Counted from the stretch's first letter, positions 8,012-15,409 are shown. The stretch: 17,170 nt of DNA from Bacteroidaceae bacterium (GCA_900769465.1 CAAGGT010000285.1:1-17170); one strand, 5' to 3'. The notes: generated by a model from the letters alone, not told the origin. A program made the numbers and translations.

Positions 8012-8023
8012 AATTTCCCTGTT

Positions 8024-8626
8024 TTAGAATTTGCGTTTGAAGTTCTTCCTGTTATTGTTGCCTCGCTTGTTGTTGAATGTGCGCGCATTGTTGTTTTGGT
8101 TAATCCTTATGTCCTTGTCGGCAATGTCTATGGCTCCGTTTGTATAGTACTTCAGATCCTCGATGATTCTCCTGTCCTCCACACCGTCCTTGTTCCAGGC
8201 AATGTAGTTCTTCTTCATCTGAATGAGAATCAACTCGACGAAACGGTCCTTCTCCTCACCCTCCTCGAGTGTGAGCGCGTGGGCTATCATCTCCTCTACT
8301 ATGCGCCCATAGTGCCTATTCCTTATTTCGCTGTTGCGGTACGAGAGAGGCTGTGGCGCCACGTGGAACTCTTCGGGTTTTATTACTTCGCAGGGGTAGT
8401 CAATGTCGAGCTGGAACTCCGACATTATTGCAAGGTGGTCCCACAGCTTGCGTTCCTGGTCGGGCAGGTCGGGGAACATGCTTCTCATAATACGCACTAT
8501 GGTCTCGGCGCATCTTTGGCGTTCCTCTCTGTCTTCTATCGTGAGTGCGTGGTCCACCATCTTCTGGACTGAACGCCCATATTCGGGCAACGGAAGCCTT
8601 TTCTGTTTGGTATTGTACTCCATCAT
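8024..8626 (-). CDS. DUF4290 family protein with internal duplication and basic Asn/Arg-rich tail
   Basis: A 200-residue protein of unknown function, typical of Bacteroidota (DUF4290). Two similar helical segments are visible. Residues 16-47 (YGRSVQKMVDHALT...) and 106-137 (YGRIVEEMIAHALT...) share YGR, V, M, HALT, EE, R, E and a closing M at an exact 90-residue spacing. Tyr-rich and Asp-rich linkers follow each copy. Residues about 176-200 are Asn, Arg and Lys rich, a disordered tail that could touch RNA or other polyanions. There is no signal peptide, so it is probably cytoplasmic. It lies between tsaB and murA with gaps of 13 and 12 bp. A second ATG lies one codon after the first, so residue 2 could be the real start. 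Confidence 0.85.
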   Translation of the reverse strand: MMEYNTKQKRLPLPEYGRSVQKMVDHALTIEDREERQRCAETIVRIMRSMFPDLPDQERKLWDHLAIMSEFQLDIDYPCEVIKPEEFHVAPQPLSYRNSEIRNRHYGRIVEEMIAHALTLEEGEEKDRFVELILIQMKKNYIAWNKDGVEDRRIIEDLKYYTNGAIDIADKDIRINQNNNARTFNNKRGNNNRKNFKRKF

Positions 8627-8639
8627 AGCGGTATATCGT

Positions 8640-9344
8640 TTAAAAGTTCTTCAAAAGTTCCTTTGGCTTTGTGGCAATGAAATTCTTCAGGTAGAATGGC
8701 TCGAAATAGGCAATATCCTCGAACTGTTCATTGTACCATGCCCGCTCGGCCAGCGGCATCATGTTTTTTGCCAATGCTTCGCGGTGTCTTGTCAGGAAAC
8801 GGGCATTGGGGTGCTTTATGATGGCACTGCACTTTTCGGCTCCGTTGCCAAAGAAATATATCGGTTGCTTGTCTAGCAGTTCCTTGTAGCTCTCTTCGGT
8901 CACCACCTCGGCGTGCGTGGGCTTTACAACGCCCAAGGCGCGGTCATATACTGTCGCGTACACCTCATTGCGGCGCGCATCGATCATGGGGCACAGCAGC
9001 GCATTCTCATCTATGTTTTCGCCAAGTAGCACCGGTACGCTCATTACGGCTGTCGTGGGTATTGCAATGAGTGGGATGTTGCGGCCATAGCATACACCCT
9101 TTGCCGTTGACGATGCAATGCGCAGGCTGGTATATGAACCGGGGCCGCAGCTCAATGCAACTGCGTTTATCTTTGCGCCCTGCTCATCGGCGGTCTGGAG
9201 TGCTTCTTCGACAAACGGCGCAAGAACCTTTGCGTGCGACATCTCCTCACGGTTCACCCTTTCAAAAAACACGTGGCCGTCCTGGCTCAATGCTACGGAG
9301 CAGGTGCCGGCCGATGCTTCAATGTGTAATATTATTGTTGTCAT
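8640..9344 (-). CDS. tsaB: tRNA threonylcarbamoyladenosine biosynthesis protein TsaB
   Basis: A 234-residue protein of the ASKHA fold, the non-catalytic partner that binds TsaD in the complex making t6A37 of ANN-decoding tRNAs. The N-terminus (ILHIEASAGTCSVAL) is the phosphate-1-like strand. The family signature GPGSYTSLRIA is at about 67-77, with Ser in place of the common Gly after the Thr. DARRNEVYA (about 122-130) matches the conserved DARxxEVY motif. Length is as expected. It is first in the minus-strand operon, and its ATG faces yicC across 234 bp. A TAnnTTTG box lies upstream at 9398-9405. Confidence 0.93.
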   Translation of the reverse strand: MTTIILHIEASAGTCSVALSQDGHVFFERVNREEMSHAKVLAPFVEEALQTADEQGAKINAVALSCGPGSYTSLRIASSTAKGVCYGRNIPLIAIPTTAVMSVPVLLGENIDENALLCPMIDARRNEVYATVYDRALGVVKPTHAEVVTEESYKELLDKQPIYFFGNGAEKCSAIIKHPNARFLTRHREALAKNMMPLAERAWYNEQFEDIAYFEPFYLKNFIATKPKELLKNF

Positions 9345-9367
9345 GTTTCTCTGTTTTTCTGCTCCCT

Positions 9368-9380
9368 CCGCAACGTGCGG
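9368..9380 (-). other. Small hairpin in predicted tsaB leader
   Basis: CCGCA at 9368-9372 and TGCGG at 9376-9380 are complementary around a 3-base loop. The hairpin lies in the predicted leader of the tsaB operon, about 24 bases before the ATG. It is short but fully GC-rich in an AT-rich region, so it may form in the RNA. Its role is unknown. Confidence 0.35.
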
Positions 9381-9397
9381 TCTTGGGTATTTAAATG

Positions 9398-9405
9398 CAA
9401 AAATA
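9398..9405 (-). promoter_or_regulatory. Predicted promoter -7 box for the tsaB operon
   Basis: On the minus strand this reads TATTTTTG, a match to the Bacteroidota -7 consensus TAnnTTTG, 53 bases before the tsaB ATG and in very AT-rich DNA. No clean TTTG -33 element is found 19-21 bases upstream, so the call is moderate. It would drive the whole minus-strand cluster. Confidence 0.5.
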
Positions 9406-9509
9406 CAAATTAATTGTTATAGTAACTAATAAATAATATATTTTAAGCAAGTTTTACAATCTTGGCGCAAAAAACGCTCTTTCTCGGCTTTCTATTCCGA
9501 ATATTTGAC

Positions 9510-9517
9510 TAAATTTG
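9510..9517 (+). promoter_or_regulatory. Predicted promoter -7 box for the yicC-gmk-nadD operon
   Basis: The sequence is TAAATTTG, an exact TAnnTTTG match, 61 bases before the yicC start. The -33 region is weak: GGCTTT at 9486-9491 is the nearest candidate, 18 bases away. Transcription would begin near 9524 and include the hairpin at 9542-9559. Confidence 0.55.
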
Positions 9518-9541
9518 CCAAATTAGAAACTGTTTAATGGT

Positions 9542-9559
9542 GCAGGGGCTTTCCCCTGC
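9542..9559 (+). other. Leader hairpin upstream of yicC
   Basis: GCAGGGG and CCCCTGC form a perfect 7-bp GC-rich stem with the 4-base loop CTTT, ending 19 bases before the yicC ATG and starting just after the predicted transcription start. No T tract follows on either strand, so it is not an intrinsic terminator. It could tune translation or mRNA stability. Confidence 0.5.
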
Positions 9560-9578
9560 TGTGATAAGTGTTTGATTT

Positions 9579-10454
9579 ATGATATATTCAATGACGGGCT
9601 ATGGTAAAGCCGTAGCTATTTTCCAAGATAAAAAGATTTGTGCCGAGATTCGCTCGCTCAATGGCAAGGCTATGGATCTCTCAACCCGTATCGCGCCCCA
9701 GTTTAAGGGACGTGAAATGGAGATACGCACACTCATAACCACAGAGCTTGAACGTGGAAAGGTCGATTTCTCGTTGTGGGTGGAACAGGGCGAGAAGGCC
9801 GATATGCCTTCTATCAACCAGGCAGTGGTGCAGGGTTATATTGAACAGATGACCGACGTGGCAAAGAATACCGGTCTGCCTATGCCACAGAATGTTTTCG
9901 AGGTGATTGTGCGTCTGCCCGAGGTCATCGCTCGCAAAGAGGTCTATGATGTTACCGACGAGGAGTGGGCTGTGGTACTCAAAGCCATTGAGGCTGCCAT
10001 ATCCGATCTGATGGCTTTTCGCAAACAAGAGGGTGAGGCGCTTGCTGCCAAATTCAACAGCAAGATATCGAACATATCGCAGTTGTTGGCATCGGTTGAA
10101 CCGTTCGAGAAGGAACGTGTGGAGAAAATCCGTACACGCATTGAGGAATCCTTGTCAAAGCTTGCCGGTGTTGACTATGACCGTAATCGTTTGGAGCAGG
10201 AACTTATTTTTTACATTGAAAAGCTCGATGTAAACGAGGAAAAACAACGCCTTTCGAACCACTTGGAGTATTTTCTCTCTACAATGGATGAAGAGCGTGG
10301 ACAGGGAAAGAAACTTGGCTTCATCGCGCAGGAAATGGGTCGCGAAATAAACACTCTTGGCAGCAAAAGCAATCATGCCGAAATGCAGAAGATTGTGGTG
10401 CGCATGAAGGATGAACTGGAGCAGATAAAGGAACAGGTACTCAATGTAATGTAA
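9579..10454 (+). CDS. yicC: YicC/YloC family endoribonuclease
   Basis: A 291-residue protein of the YicC-like family (N-terminal YicC-like domain plus DUF1732). It starts with the hallmark MIYSMTGYGKA and ends with GREINTLGSKSNH and a helical EQIKEQVLNVM tail. The length is typical. Members in E. coli and Bacillus act as endoribonucleases in RNA turnover. The protein is helical in the middle (about 150-240) with a charged, possibly coiled region. It opens the plus-strand operon, 6 bp before gmk, a pairing seen in many bacteria. The start is fixed by the conserved N-terminus. Confidence 0.92.
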   Translation: MIYSMTGYGKAVAIFQDKKICAEIRSLNGKAMDLSTRIAPQFKGREMEIRTLITTELERGKVDFSLWVEQGEKADMPSINQAVVQGYIEQMTDVAKNTGLPMPQNVFEVIVRLPEVIARKEVYDVTDEEWAVVLKAIEAAISDLMAFRKQEGEALAAKFNSKISNISQLLASVEPFEKERVEKIRTRIEESLSKLAGVDYDRNRLEQELIFYIEKLDVNEEKQRLSNHLEYFLSTMDEERGQGKKLGFIAQEMGREINTLGSKSNHAEMQKIVVRMKDELEQIKEQVLNVM

Positions 10455-10460
10455 AAGAAT

Positions 10461-11027
10461 ATGAAAAAGGGAAAGGTCGTGATTTTTTCGGCACCATCGG
10501 GCTCGGGCAAATCGACTCTGGTGCATTTTCTAATGAAACAGGATTCCTCTTTCGGTTTTTCCGTGTCGGCTACAAGCCGTCCTCCGCGAGGCGAGGAAAA
10601 ACACGGGGTCGACTACTATTTCTTTACAGCCGACGAGTTCCGTGCGCGTATTGCCGCTGATGAATTTGTCGAGTATGAAGAGGTTTATCCCGGCCGTTTT
10701 TACGGAACGTTGAAATCGCAGGTAGAACAGCAACTCGAGCGACAGAATATCCTTTTCGACGTTGATGTGAAAGGTGGTTGCAGCCTCAAACGCTACTATG
10801 GCGAGAGGGCGCTCTTTATCTTTGTCCAGGCTCCCTCGATTGAGGTGCTGCGCGAACGTCTTATAGGCCGTGGCGACACATCGATGGAGGAGATTGAAAA
10901 GCGTGTCAGCAAGGCCGAGTATGAGATGACATTCTCCAAGTTTGCCGACAGGGTGATTGTCAACGATGACCTTGACAAAGCAAAGCAGGATTTGATGGCT
11001 GTTGTTGATAAATTTCTTAATGAGTAA
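10461..11027 (+). CDS. gmk: Guanylate kinase
   Basis: A 188-residue cytoplasmic enzyme phosphorylating GMP (or dGMP) to GDP with ATP. The P-loop APSGSGKST is at residues 11-19. The GMP-binding stretch TSRPPRGEEKHGVDYYF spans about 38-54, followed by EYEEVYPGRFYGT and the FDVDVKGG motif (about 99-106). The length matches the family. It begins 6 bp after yicC, and its stop overlaps the nadD start by 8 bp, so translation of the two is probably coupled. Function in nucleotide and ppGpp precursor supply is family knowledge. Confidence 0.97.
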   Translation: MKKGKVVIFSAPSGSGKSTLVHFLMKQDSSFGFSVSATSRPPRGEEKHGVDYYFFTADEFRARIAADEFVEYEEVYPGRFYGTLKSQVEQQLERQNILFDVDVKGGCSLKRYYGERALFIFVQAPSIEVLRERLIGRGDTSMEEIEKRVSKAEYEMTFSKFADRVIVNDDLDKAKQDLMAVVDKFLNE

Positions 11028-11604
11028 GACGAAGGTTGCCATATTCGGCGGAAGCTTCGATCCCATACATAACGGGCATCTGGCTCTTGCTCGCGAAGTG
11101 CTTTCGCGTGCTATCGCCGACGAGGTGTGGCTTATGATAACTCCGCAGAATCCTCACAAACAGGGTAGCGCATTGAGCGACGAGCATCTTCGCCTGCAGA
11201 TGGTGGAGCAGGCTGTGGCAGGGATGGATGGCGCGAGGGCTTGTGATTTTGAGTTCTCTCTCCCCCGCCCTTCATATACATTCAACACCCTTGCGGCACT
11301 CGATGACGCTTTCCCCGAAAAGGAATTCATCCTGCTCATTGGTGCCGATAACTGGGAAAAATTTGACCGTTGGTATAAAGGGGGTGAAATCCTTTCGCGG
11401 TATGGCATCGTTGTCTACCCACGTGGCGGCGGTGAGCAACCGGCGTTGCCGGCCGGAGTGCAGTGGCTGCCGGCAAAACTTTATGATATAAGTTCCACGA
11501 TGATACGTTCCCTTGTCAGGGTGGGCAAGGATGTGTCCCACCTTGTTCCAACCGTTGTTGCCGATTTTATTAAGGATAAAAAAATGTACAAAGATGCGAA
11601 ATAA
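11020..11604 (+). CDS. nadD: Nicotinate-nucleotide adenylyltransferase
   Basis: A 194-residue enzyme joining NaMN and ATP to give deamido-NAD in NAD synthesis. The nucleotidyltransferase signature GGSFDPIHNGH is at about 10-20, and the second motif ISSTMIR at about 157-163. I chose the ATG at 11020 because it places MSKTKVAIFGG directly before the first strand; an in-frame ATG at 11002 adds six residues lying inside gmk. The ATG overlaps the gmk stop (ATGAGTAA), a classic coupling arrangement. The 3' end overlaps the MORN-repeat gene by 11 bp. Confidence 0.95.
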   Translation: MSKTKVAIFGGSFDPIHNGHLALAREVLSRAIADEVWLMITPQNPHKQGSALSDEHLRLQMVEQAVAGMDGARACDFEFSLPRPSYTFNTLAALDDAFPEKEFILLIGADNWEKFDRWYKGGEILSRYGIVVYPRGGGEQPALPAGVQWLPAKLYDISSTMIRSLVRVGKDVSHLVPTVVADFIKDKKMYKDAK

Positions 11605-12238
11605 CCTTTTTGCCCTTTTCTTCCTTTTTGCTTTGCCCATTTCTGCACAGGAAAATGTCAAACTCTATGATGAGATGTGCGATCCGTTGCAGGCTGTTTT
11701 CTGTGATTATGTAAAGAACGAGTCGCAAACAAGTTACATCTCAAATGCTACGGGCGAGTATGTAGGAACGCTTATTGACCATAAATTCTATGGTTGGGGG
11801 CTTTTCCGTTCGTCAACAGGTATCGAGTCCTATGGCCAGTACCGTGATGGCAGACTGCTTTTCGGATTGCTTATCAATAGCGATGTGGTCAGGGTGGGCA
11901 GTGATGAACATTATGTAATCTATGACCTTGCGACAGGTTTCATTATGCGCCTTCACACTCGCGAAGGCGATGTGCCGTTGGAGTTCCCGCTTGCGGCATC
12001 GTCCGATGGAGTGGAGTCGCCATATACATTCAAGAAAGAGACCTATAAAAACGGGGATGTTTACTTTGGCGAATTCTGCAATGGTCGCCGTCACGGCTAT
12101 GGTGTATACCGTTGGGCGAACGGCGATCTGTGGTATGGATGTTATCGTGGAGGCTATCGCGACGGTTATGGTATGCTTGTGAAGCCCGACCATAATGTCT
12201 ATTACGGCAAATGGGTGGGCGACACCAAGGTCGAGTAA
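11594..12238 (+). CDS. Secreted MORN-repeat protein
   Basis: A 214-residue protein with a signal peptide (about 1-18, ending PISA before QEN), so exported. MORN-like repeats are visible at about 54-76 (GEYVGTLIDHKFYGWGLF), 78-94, 154-177 (GDVYFGEFCNGRRHGYGVY), 177-196 (GDLWYGCYRGGYRDGYGM) and a final half repeat NVYYGKW at 201-207. The central 95-150 region has no repeats. I chose the ATG at 11594 over the longer frame from 11513 because it gives a clean signal peptide. It overlaps the end of nadD by 11 bp and is followed 29 bp later by another secreted protein. MORN repeats often act as protein or lipid-binding scaffolds; the ligand is unknown. Confidence 0.85.
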   Translation: MRNNLFALFFLFALPISAQENVKLYDEMCDPLQAVFCDYVKNESQTSYISNATGEYVGTLIDHKFYGWGLFRSSTGIESYGQYRDGRLLFGLLINSDVVRVGSDEHYVIYDLATGFIMRLHTREGDVPLEFPLAASSDGVESPYTFKKETYKNGDVYFGEFCNGRRHGYGVYRWANGDLWYGCYRGGYRDGYGMLVKPDHNVYYGKWVGDTKVE

Positions 12239-12267
12239 TTGAAAAGAACTTATAAATTGATATTTGT

Positions 12268-13554
12268 ATGAAAATTAGAAATTTATTGTTGGTGCTGGCT
12301 ACGGTTCTGCTTCACGTTGTGCCGTCTGTTGCACAGGATGAAAGTGTTGTTACCCTGTCCGGCAATGCGTATGTAACTGCCGCGTCAGAGGGAGATGACT
12401 TGAAAAATGTCTTTATAGACGAGCAACATTGTGCTTTGCGTAATTGGGATTGCGCAGAGGATGTTGTGAGTTTTTACTTCAAGACGGAAAAGTGTGGCAA
12501 AATGAATGTCGCGCTTATGGCAAAAGGACATTCTCAGATAGAGGTTTCTCTTTTGGGTAAAAAGAAGAAAATCAAGCTCGACAGCGATACTTTGTCGCGT
12601 GTGAAAGTCGGTACATTCAAGGTGAAGGCTCCGGGTTATGTCAAGATGGATATCCGTGGTGTCAAAATAAAGGAAGGCGCTGATTTTGGCAATGTCTCAA
12701 CCGTTTTTGTAGGCGGCGATGTGACTCCGATGGTTTGTGTTGCTCCCGACTTCAGTACACACTTCGGCCGTCGCGGTCCATCGGTGCATATGGGCTATGC
12801 TCTTCCTAAAGAAGATATCGAGTGGTTCTATAACGAGGTAATTGTACCCGAGGAGGGTGATATCCCAAGCAGTTATTATATGGCTTGCGGTTTCGGCCAG
12901 GGTTATTTCGGAATGCAGAACAATTCTCCCTACCCAAGAAGAGTGTTGTTCTCGGTGTGGAGTCCTTTTGAAACAGACAACCCTGCGGATATTCCCGATT
13001 CTTTGCGAGTGCAACTCGTCAAAAAAGGAGAAAATGTAAAGATAAATGATTTCGGTAATGAGGGGTCTGGTGGTCAAAGTTATATGCACTATGACTGGAA
13101 GGCCGGTGAACGTTGCCGATTCCTGATGGGCGTACACCCCGATGGCGATAACAGCACGGTTTATACAGCCTACTTCTACGACAATCATCAGAATAAATGG
13201 GTGCTTGTGGCATCGTGGCGTCGTCCAAAAACTACAACTTGGTACACAAATGCACACTCTTTCCTTGAGAATTTTAACCCTGTGATGGGTTATATCAATC
13301 GCAAGGCCTATTATTGCAACCAGTGGGCGCGTACTGCCGACGGACGTTGGATCCCGCTGGCGCGTGGACGTTTTACTTGTGACACGACTGGCCATTTCAG
13401 ACACCGTCTCGACTATACAGGCGGTGTTGAGGGTGAGGGCTTTTTCCTTTCAATGGGTGGTTTCTTTGACGAGTATATGACATCCGGTACTTGGTTTGAG
13501 CGCGCAGGTAATGTAACAGAGGCTCCTGATATTGACTTCTCAATACTTGAGTAG
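12268..13554 (+). CDS. Secreted DUF5077/DUF3472 domain protein
   Basis: A 428-residue exported protein with a signal peptide (about 1-22, ending SVA before QDE). The N-terminal part, about 25-150, resembles DUF5077, a beta-sandwich often found before DUF3472. The C-terminal part, about 170-425, shows DUF3472 features: FGQGYFGMQ, RRVLFSVWSPF, GSGGQSYMHYDWKAGERCRFL and the GGFFDEY ending. Such proteins are common in gut Bacteroidota and are thought, without firm proof, to handle carbohydrate. It lies 29 bp after the MORN gene without an obvious promoter, so it is probably the last gene of the yicC operon. No catalytic residues can be assigned. Confidence 0.8.
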   Translation: MKIRNLLLVLATVLLHVVPSVAQDESVVTLSGNAYVTAASEGDDLKNVFIDEQHCALRNWDCAEDVVSFYFKTEKCGKMNVALMAKGHSQIEVSLLGKKKKIKLDSDTLSRVKVGTFKVKAPGYVKMDIRGVKIKEGADFGNVSTVFVGGDVTPMVCVAPDFSTHFGRRGPSVHMGYALPKEDIEWFYNEVIVPEEGDIPSSYYMACGFGQGYFGMQNNSPYPRRVLFSVWSPFETDNPADIPDSLRVQLVKKGENVKINDFGNEGSGGQSYMHYDWKAGERCRFLMGVHPDGDNSTVYTAYFYDNHQNKWVLVASWRRPKTTTWYTNAHSFLENFNPVMGYINRKAYYCNQWARTADGRWIPLARGRFTCDTTGHFRHRLDYTGGVEGEGFFLSMGGFFDEYMTSGTWFERAGNVTEAPDIDFSILE

Positions 13555-13587
13555 AGTGTGGCAGGTTGTCTCGAGAAAAAAAACCTG

Positions 13588-13604
13588 ATTATTTGTGAAA
13601 TAAT
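13588..13604 (+). promoter_or_regulatory. Palindrome overlapping the -33 element
   Basis: ATTATTT at 13588-13594 and AAATAAT at 13598-13604 form a perfect 7-bp inverted repeat with a 3-base spacer, covering the TTTG -33 element of the promoter of the GH109-like gene. This is the placement of a repressor or activator operator. In such AT-rich DNA it may also be chance, or serve as a weak end for the upstream transcript. Confidence 0.35.
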
Positions 13605-13623
13605 ATTATTGTCACTATCTTTG
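13592..13623 (+). promoter_or_regulatory. Bacteroidota promoter for the GH109-like gene
   Basis: TTTG at 13592-13595 and TATCTTTG at 13616-13623 are separated by exactly 20 bases, matching the Bacteroidota housekeeping sigma consensus TTTG-N19/20-TAnnTTTG. The predicted start near 13630 leaves a leader of about 85 bases before the ATG at 13715. Together with the gene's strong codon bias this suggests high expression. Confidence 0.8.
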
Positions 13624-13714
13624 TGATTACGATTTTTGAGATACATATTCTCGAATTGTGGTAGCGGTAGCCGATAAAATGACAAAACACAATCAATATT
13701 AATTAACTGTAATT

Positions 13715-15388
13715 ATGAATTTGAAGAAATTTTTTGGTGCAGCCTTTGTTGCTGTAATGGCTTTTGCCGGCACAACATCGCAGGCTCAGTCACTTTCTCC
13801 CTCTACAAAATGGCATTGGGACGAAGGTACAATTGTAGTTGAGACCCCAGAGCGCCCTGCAGGTCAGGAGCATGTACTTAACCTTGCTGTAGCTCCAATC
13901 AAGACAGTTCGCGTAGCTTTCGTTGGTCTTGGTATGCGTGGCGACGGTGCAGTTATCCGTTTTTGCCGTATCCCCGGTGTTGAAATCGTTGCTCTTTGCG
14001 ACTATGAGTATGAGCGCGCCGAAGAGTGTAATAAATTCTTGCGTGAGCAGGGCTTGATGCCTGCCGACATCTACTCTGGTGCCGATGGTTACAAAGCACT
14101 CTGTGAGCGTCCCGACATTGACCTCGTTTACGTTGCTGCCGACTGGAATCACCACTATCCAATTGCAAAGTATGCTATGGAGAATGGCAAGCACACAGCA
14201 ATCGAGGTTCCTTCAGCAATGAATCTTGAGCAGTGCTGGAGTCTTATCAATCTCTCTGAGCAGACACGTCTTCACTGTTTTATCCTCGAGAACTGCTGCT
14301 ACGATGATTATGAGATGAATGCTCTTGCAATGGCTCAGGATGGTGTCTTCGGTGAGATTATCCGTGCTGAGGGTGCATATATCCACAGCCTCGAGTGGTT
14401 CTGGGATGCATATTGGAAAGACCCTGCTGACAATGATGTTGACAATCTCCACTGGCGTCTGAAATATAACAAGGAGAACCGTGGTGACCTCTACGCTACT
14501 CACGGCCTTGGCCCCGTAGCACAGTGTATGGACATTCACCGTGGTGACCGCTTTACAACACTTGTTGCAATGGATACTGATCCATTCTTTGGCAAGGAAC
14601 TTGTAAAGGAAAAAACCGGTAAGGAGTGCAATGAATTCCGCAATGGTGACCACACAACAACACTTATGCGTACAGCAAAGGGTAAGGTTGTTGAAATCCA
14701 GCACAACGTTATGACTCCACAGCCCTACAACCGCTTGTTCAAGCTCACAGGTACAAAGGGTTACGCTACAAAGTATCCCGAGCCTAAACTCGCTCTTTCT
14801 GGCGAGGCTCTCAAGGGTACAGGCGCTCCTCAGGTTGACAACCTCAACGCTCACGGCTTTATGAGCGACGAGCAGAAGGATGCTATGATGGCAAAGTACT
14901 ACCACCCAATCCTCAAGAAGTATGTCGAGAAGGGTCGCGACCTCGGTCACGGTGGTATGGACTTCGTGATGGACTCACGTCTGGTTTACTGCTTGCAGAA
15001 CGGTTTGCCACTCGATATGGACGTATATGATATGGCTGAGTGGTGCTGCTTGGCAGAGCTCGGTACATTGTCAATGGACCACAACTGTGCCGCAGTTACA
15101 TTCCCCGACTTTACACGTGGTCACTGGAATGAGGTAGAGGGTTACAAGCACGCATTCGCTGCTCCTGAGGCCGAGGCTGCTACAGAGGTTGAGGCTGAGG
15201 CTTACACAGCTGCGCAGAAGAAGGTTACAGCACAGAAGGGCCTTTGGGCTCTCTATGATGCAGTAAAAGAGGCAAAGGCTGCCGGCAATGCAAAGGCCGT
15301 GGCTGCTGCACAGAAGAAACTCGATGCTGCAAAGGCTTCTGCTGAAAAGGCAATTGCCAAGGAGATGAAAAAGGCTCTCAAGAAGTAA
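13715..15388 (+). CDS. Secreted GH109-like Gfo/Idh/MocA protein with Ala/Lys/Glu-rich tail
   Basis: A 557-residue protein with a Sec signal peptide (about 1-24, ending SQA). An NAD-binding Rossmann fold begins VRVAFVGLGMRG (about 65-76). The rest matches the GH109 group, NAD-dependent glycosidases first described as alpha-N-acetylgalactosaminidases: LENCCYDDYE (191-200), VFGEIIRAEGAYIH, ATHGLGPVAQ (261-270, His263 a probable active-site residue), GHGGMDFVMD and a closing PDFTRGHW (464-471). Family members usually end about here; this one adds about 80 residues (478-557) very rich in Ala, Lys and Glu, probably a helix. Codon choice is strongly biased (ACA for Thr, GCT/GCA for Ala, AAG for Lys, CAG for Gln), unlike the neighbours. 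It has its own promoter and terminator. Substrate is not certain; a plain oxidoreductase is the alternative. Confidence 0.87.
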   Translation: MNLKKFFGAAFVAVMAFAGTTSQAQSLSPSTKWHWDEGTIVVETPERPAGQEHVLNLAVAPIKTVRVAFVGLGMRGDGAVIRFCRIPGVEIVALCDYEYERAEECNKFLREQGLMPADIYSGADGYKALCERPDIDLVYVAADWNHHYPIAKYAMENGKHTAIEVPSAMNLEQCWSLINLSEQTRLHCFILENCCYDDYEMNALAMAQDGVFGEIIRAEGAYIHSLEWFWDAYWKDPADNDVDNLHWRLKYNKENRGDLYATHGLGPVAQCMDIHRGDRFTTLVAMDTDPFFGKELVKEKTGKECNEFRNGDHTTTLMRTAKGKVVEIQHNVMTPQPYNRLFKLTGTKGYATKYPEPKLALSGEALKGTGAPQVDNLNAHGFMSDEQKDAMMAKYYHPILKKYVEKGRDLGHGGMDFVMDSRLVYCLQNGLPLDMDVYDMAEWCCLAELGTLSMDHNCAAVTFPDFTRGHWNEVEGYKHAFAAPEAEAATEVEAEAYTAAQKKVTAQKGLWALYDAVKEAKAAGNAKAVAAAQKKLDAAKASAEKAIAKEMKKALKK

Positions 15389-15409
15389 AGGATACAATAC
15401 AATAGTCAC

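Noticed and set aside
11002..11019. Earlier in-frame ATG for nadD
   Set aside because: It adds six residues encoded within gmk; the ATG at 11020 overlapping the gmk stop fits the family N-terminus better.
11513..11593. Upstream extension of the MORN-repeat protein by 27 residues
   Set aside because: The extension lies inside nadD and would place a basic stretch before the signal peptide; the ATG at 11594 gives a clean signal sequence.
12697..13404. A 235-codon open frame antisense to the DUF3472 gene
   Set aside because: It overlaps the well-supported sense gene completely and its translation shows no domain pattern.
13562..13587. CAGGTT/AACCTG inverted repeat after the DUF3472 stop as a terminator
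   Set aside because: Only 6 bp with a 14-base A-rich loop and no following T tract of note; too weak to call.
14213..14950. A 245-codon open frame antisense to the GH109-like gene
   Set aside because: It is a shadow of a strongly codon-biased gene: its composition (Val, Leu, Cys, Thr) is what the biased sense codons give on the other strand, and the sense frame has clear family motifs.
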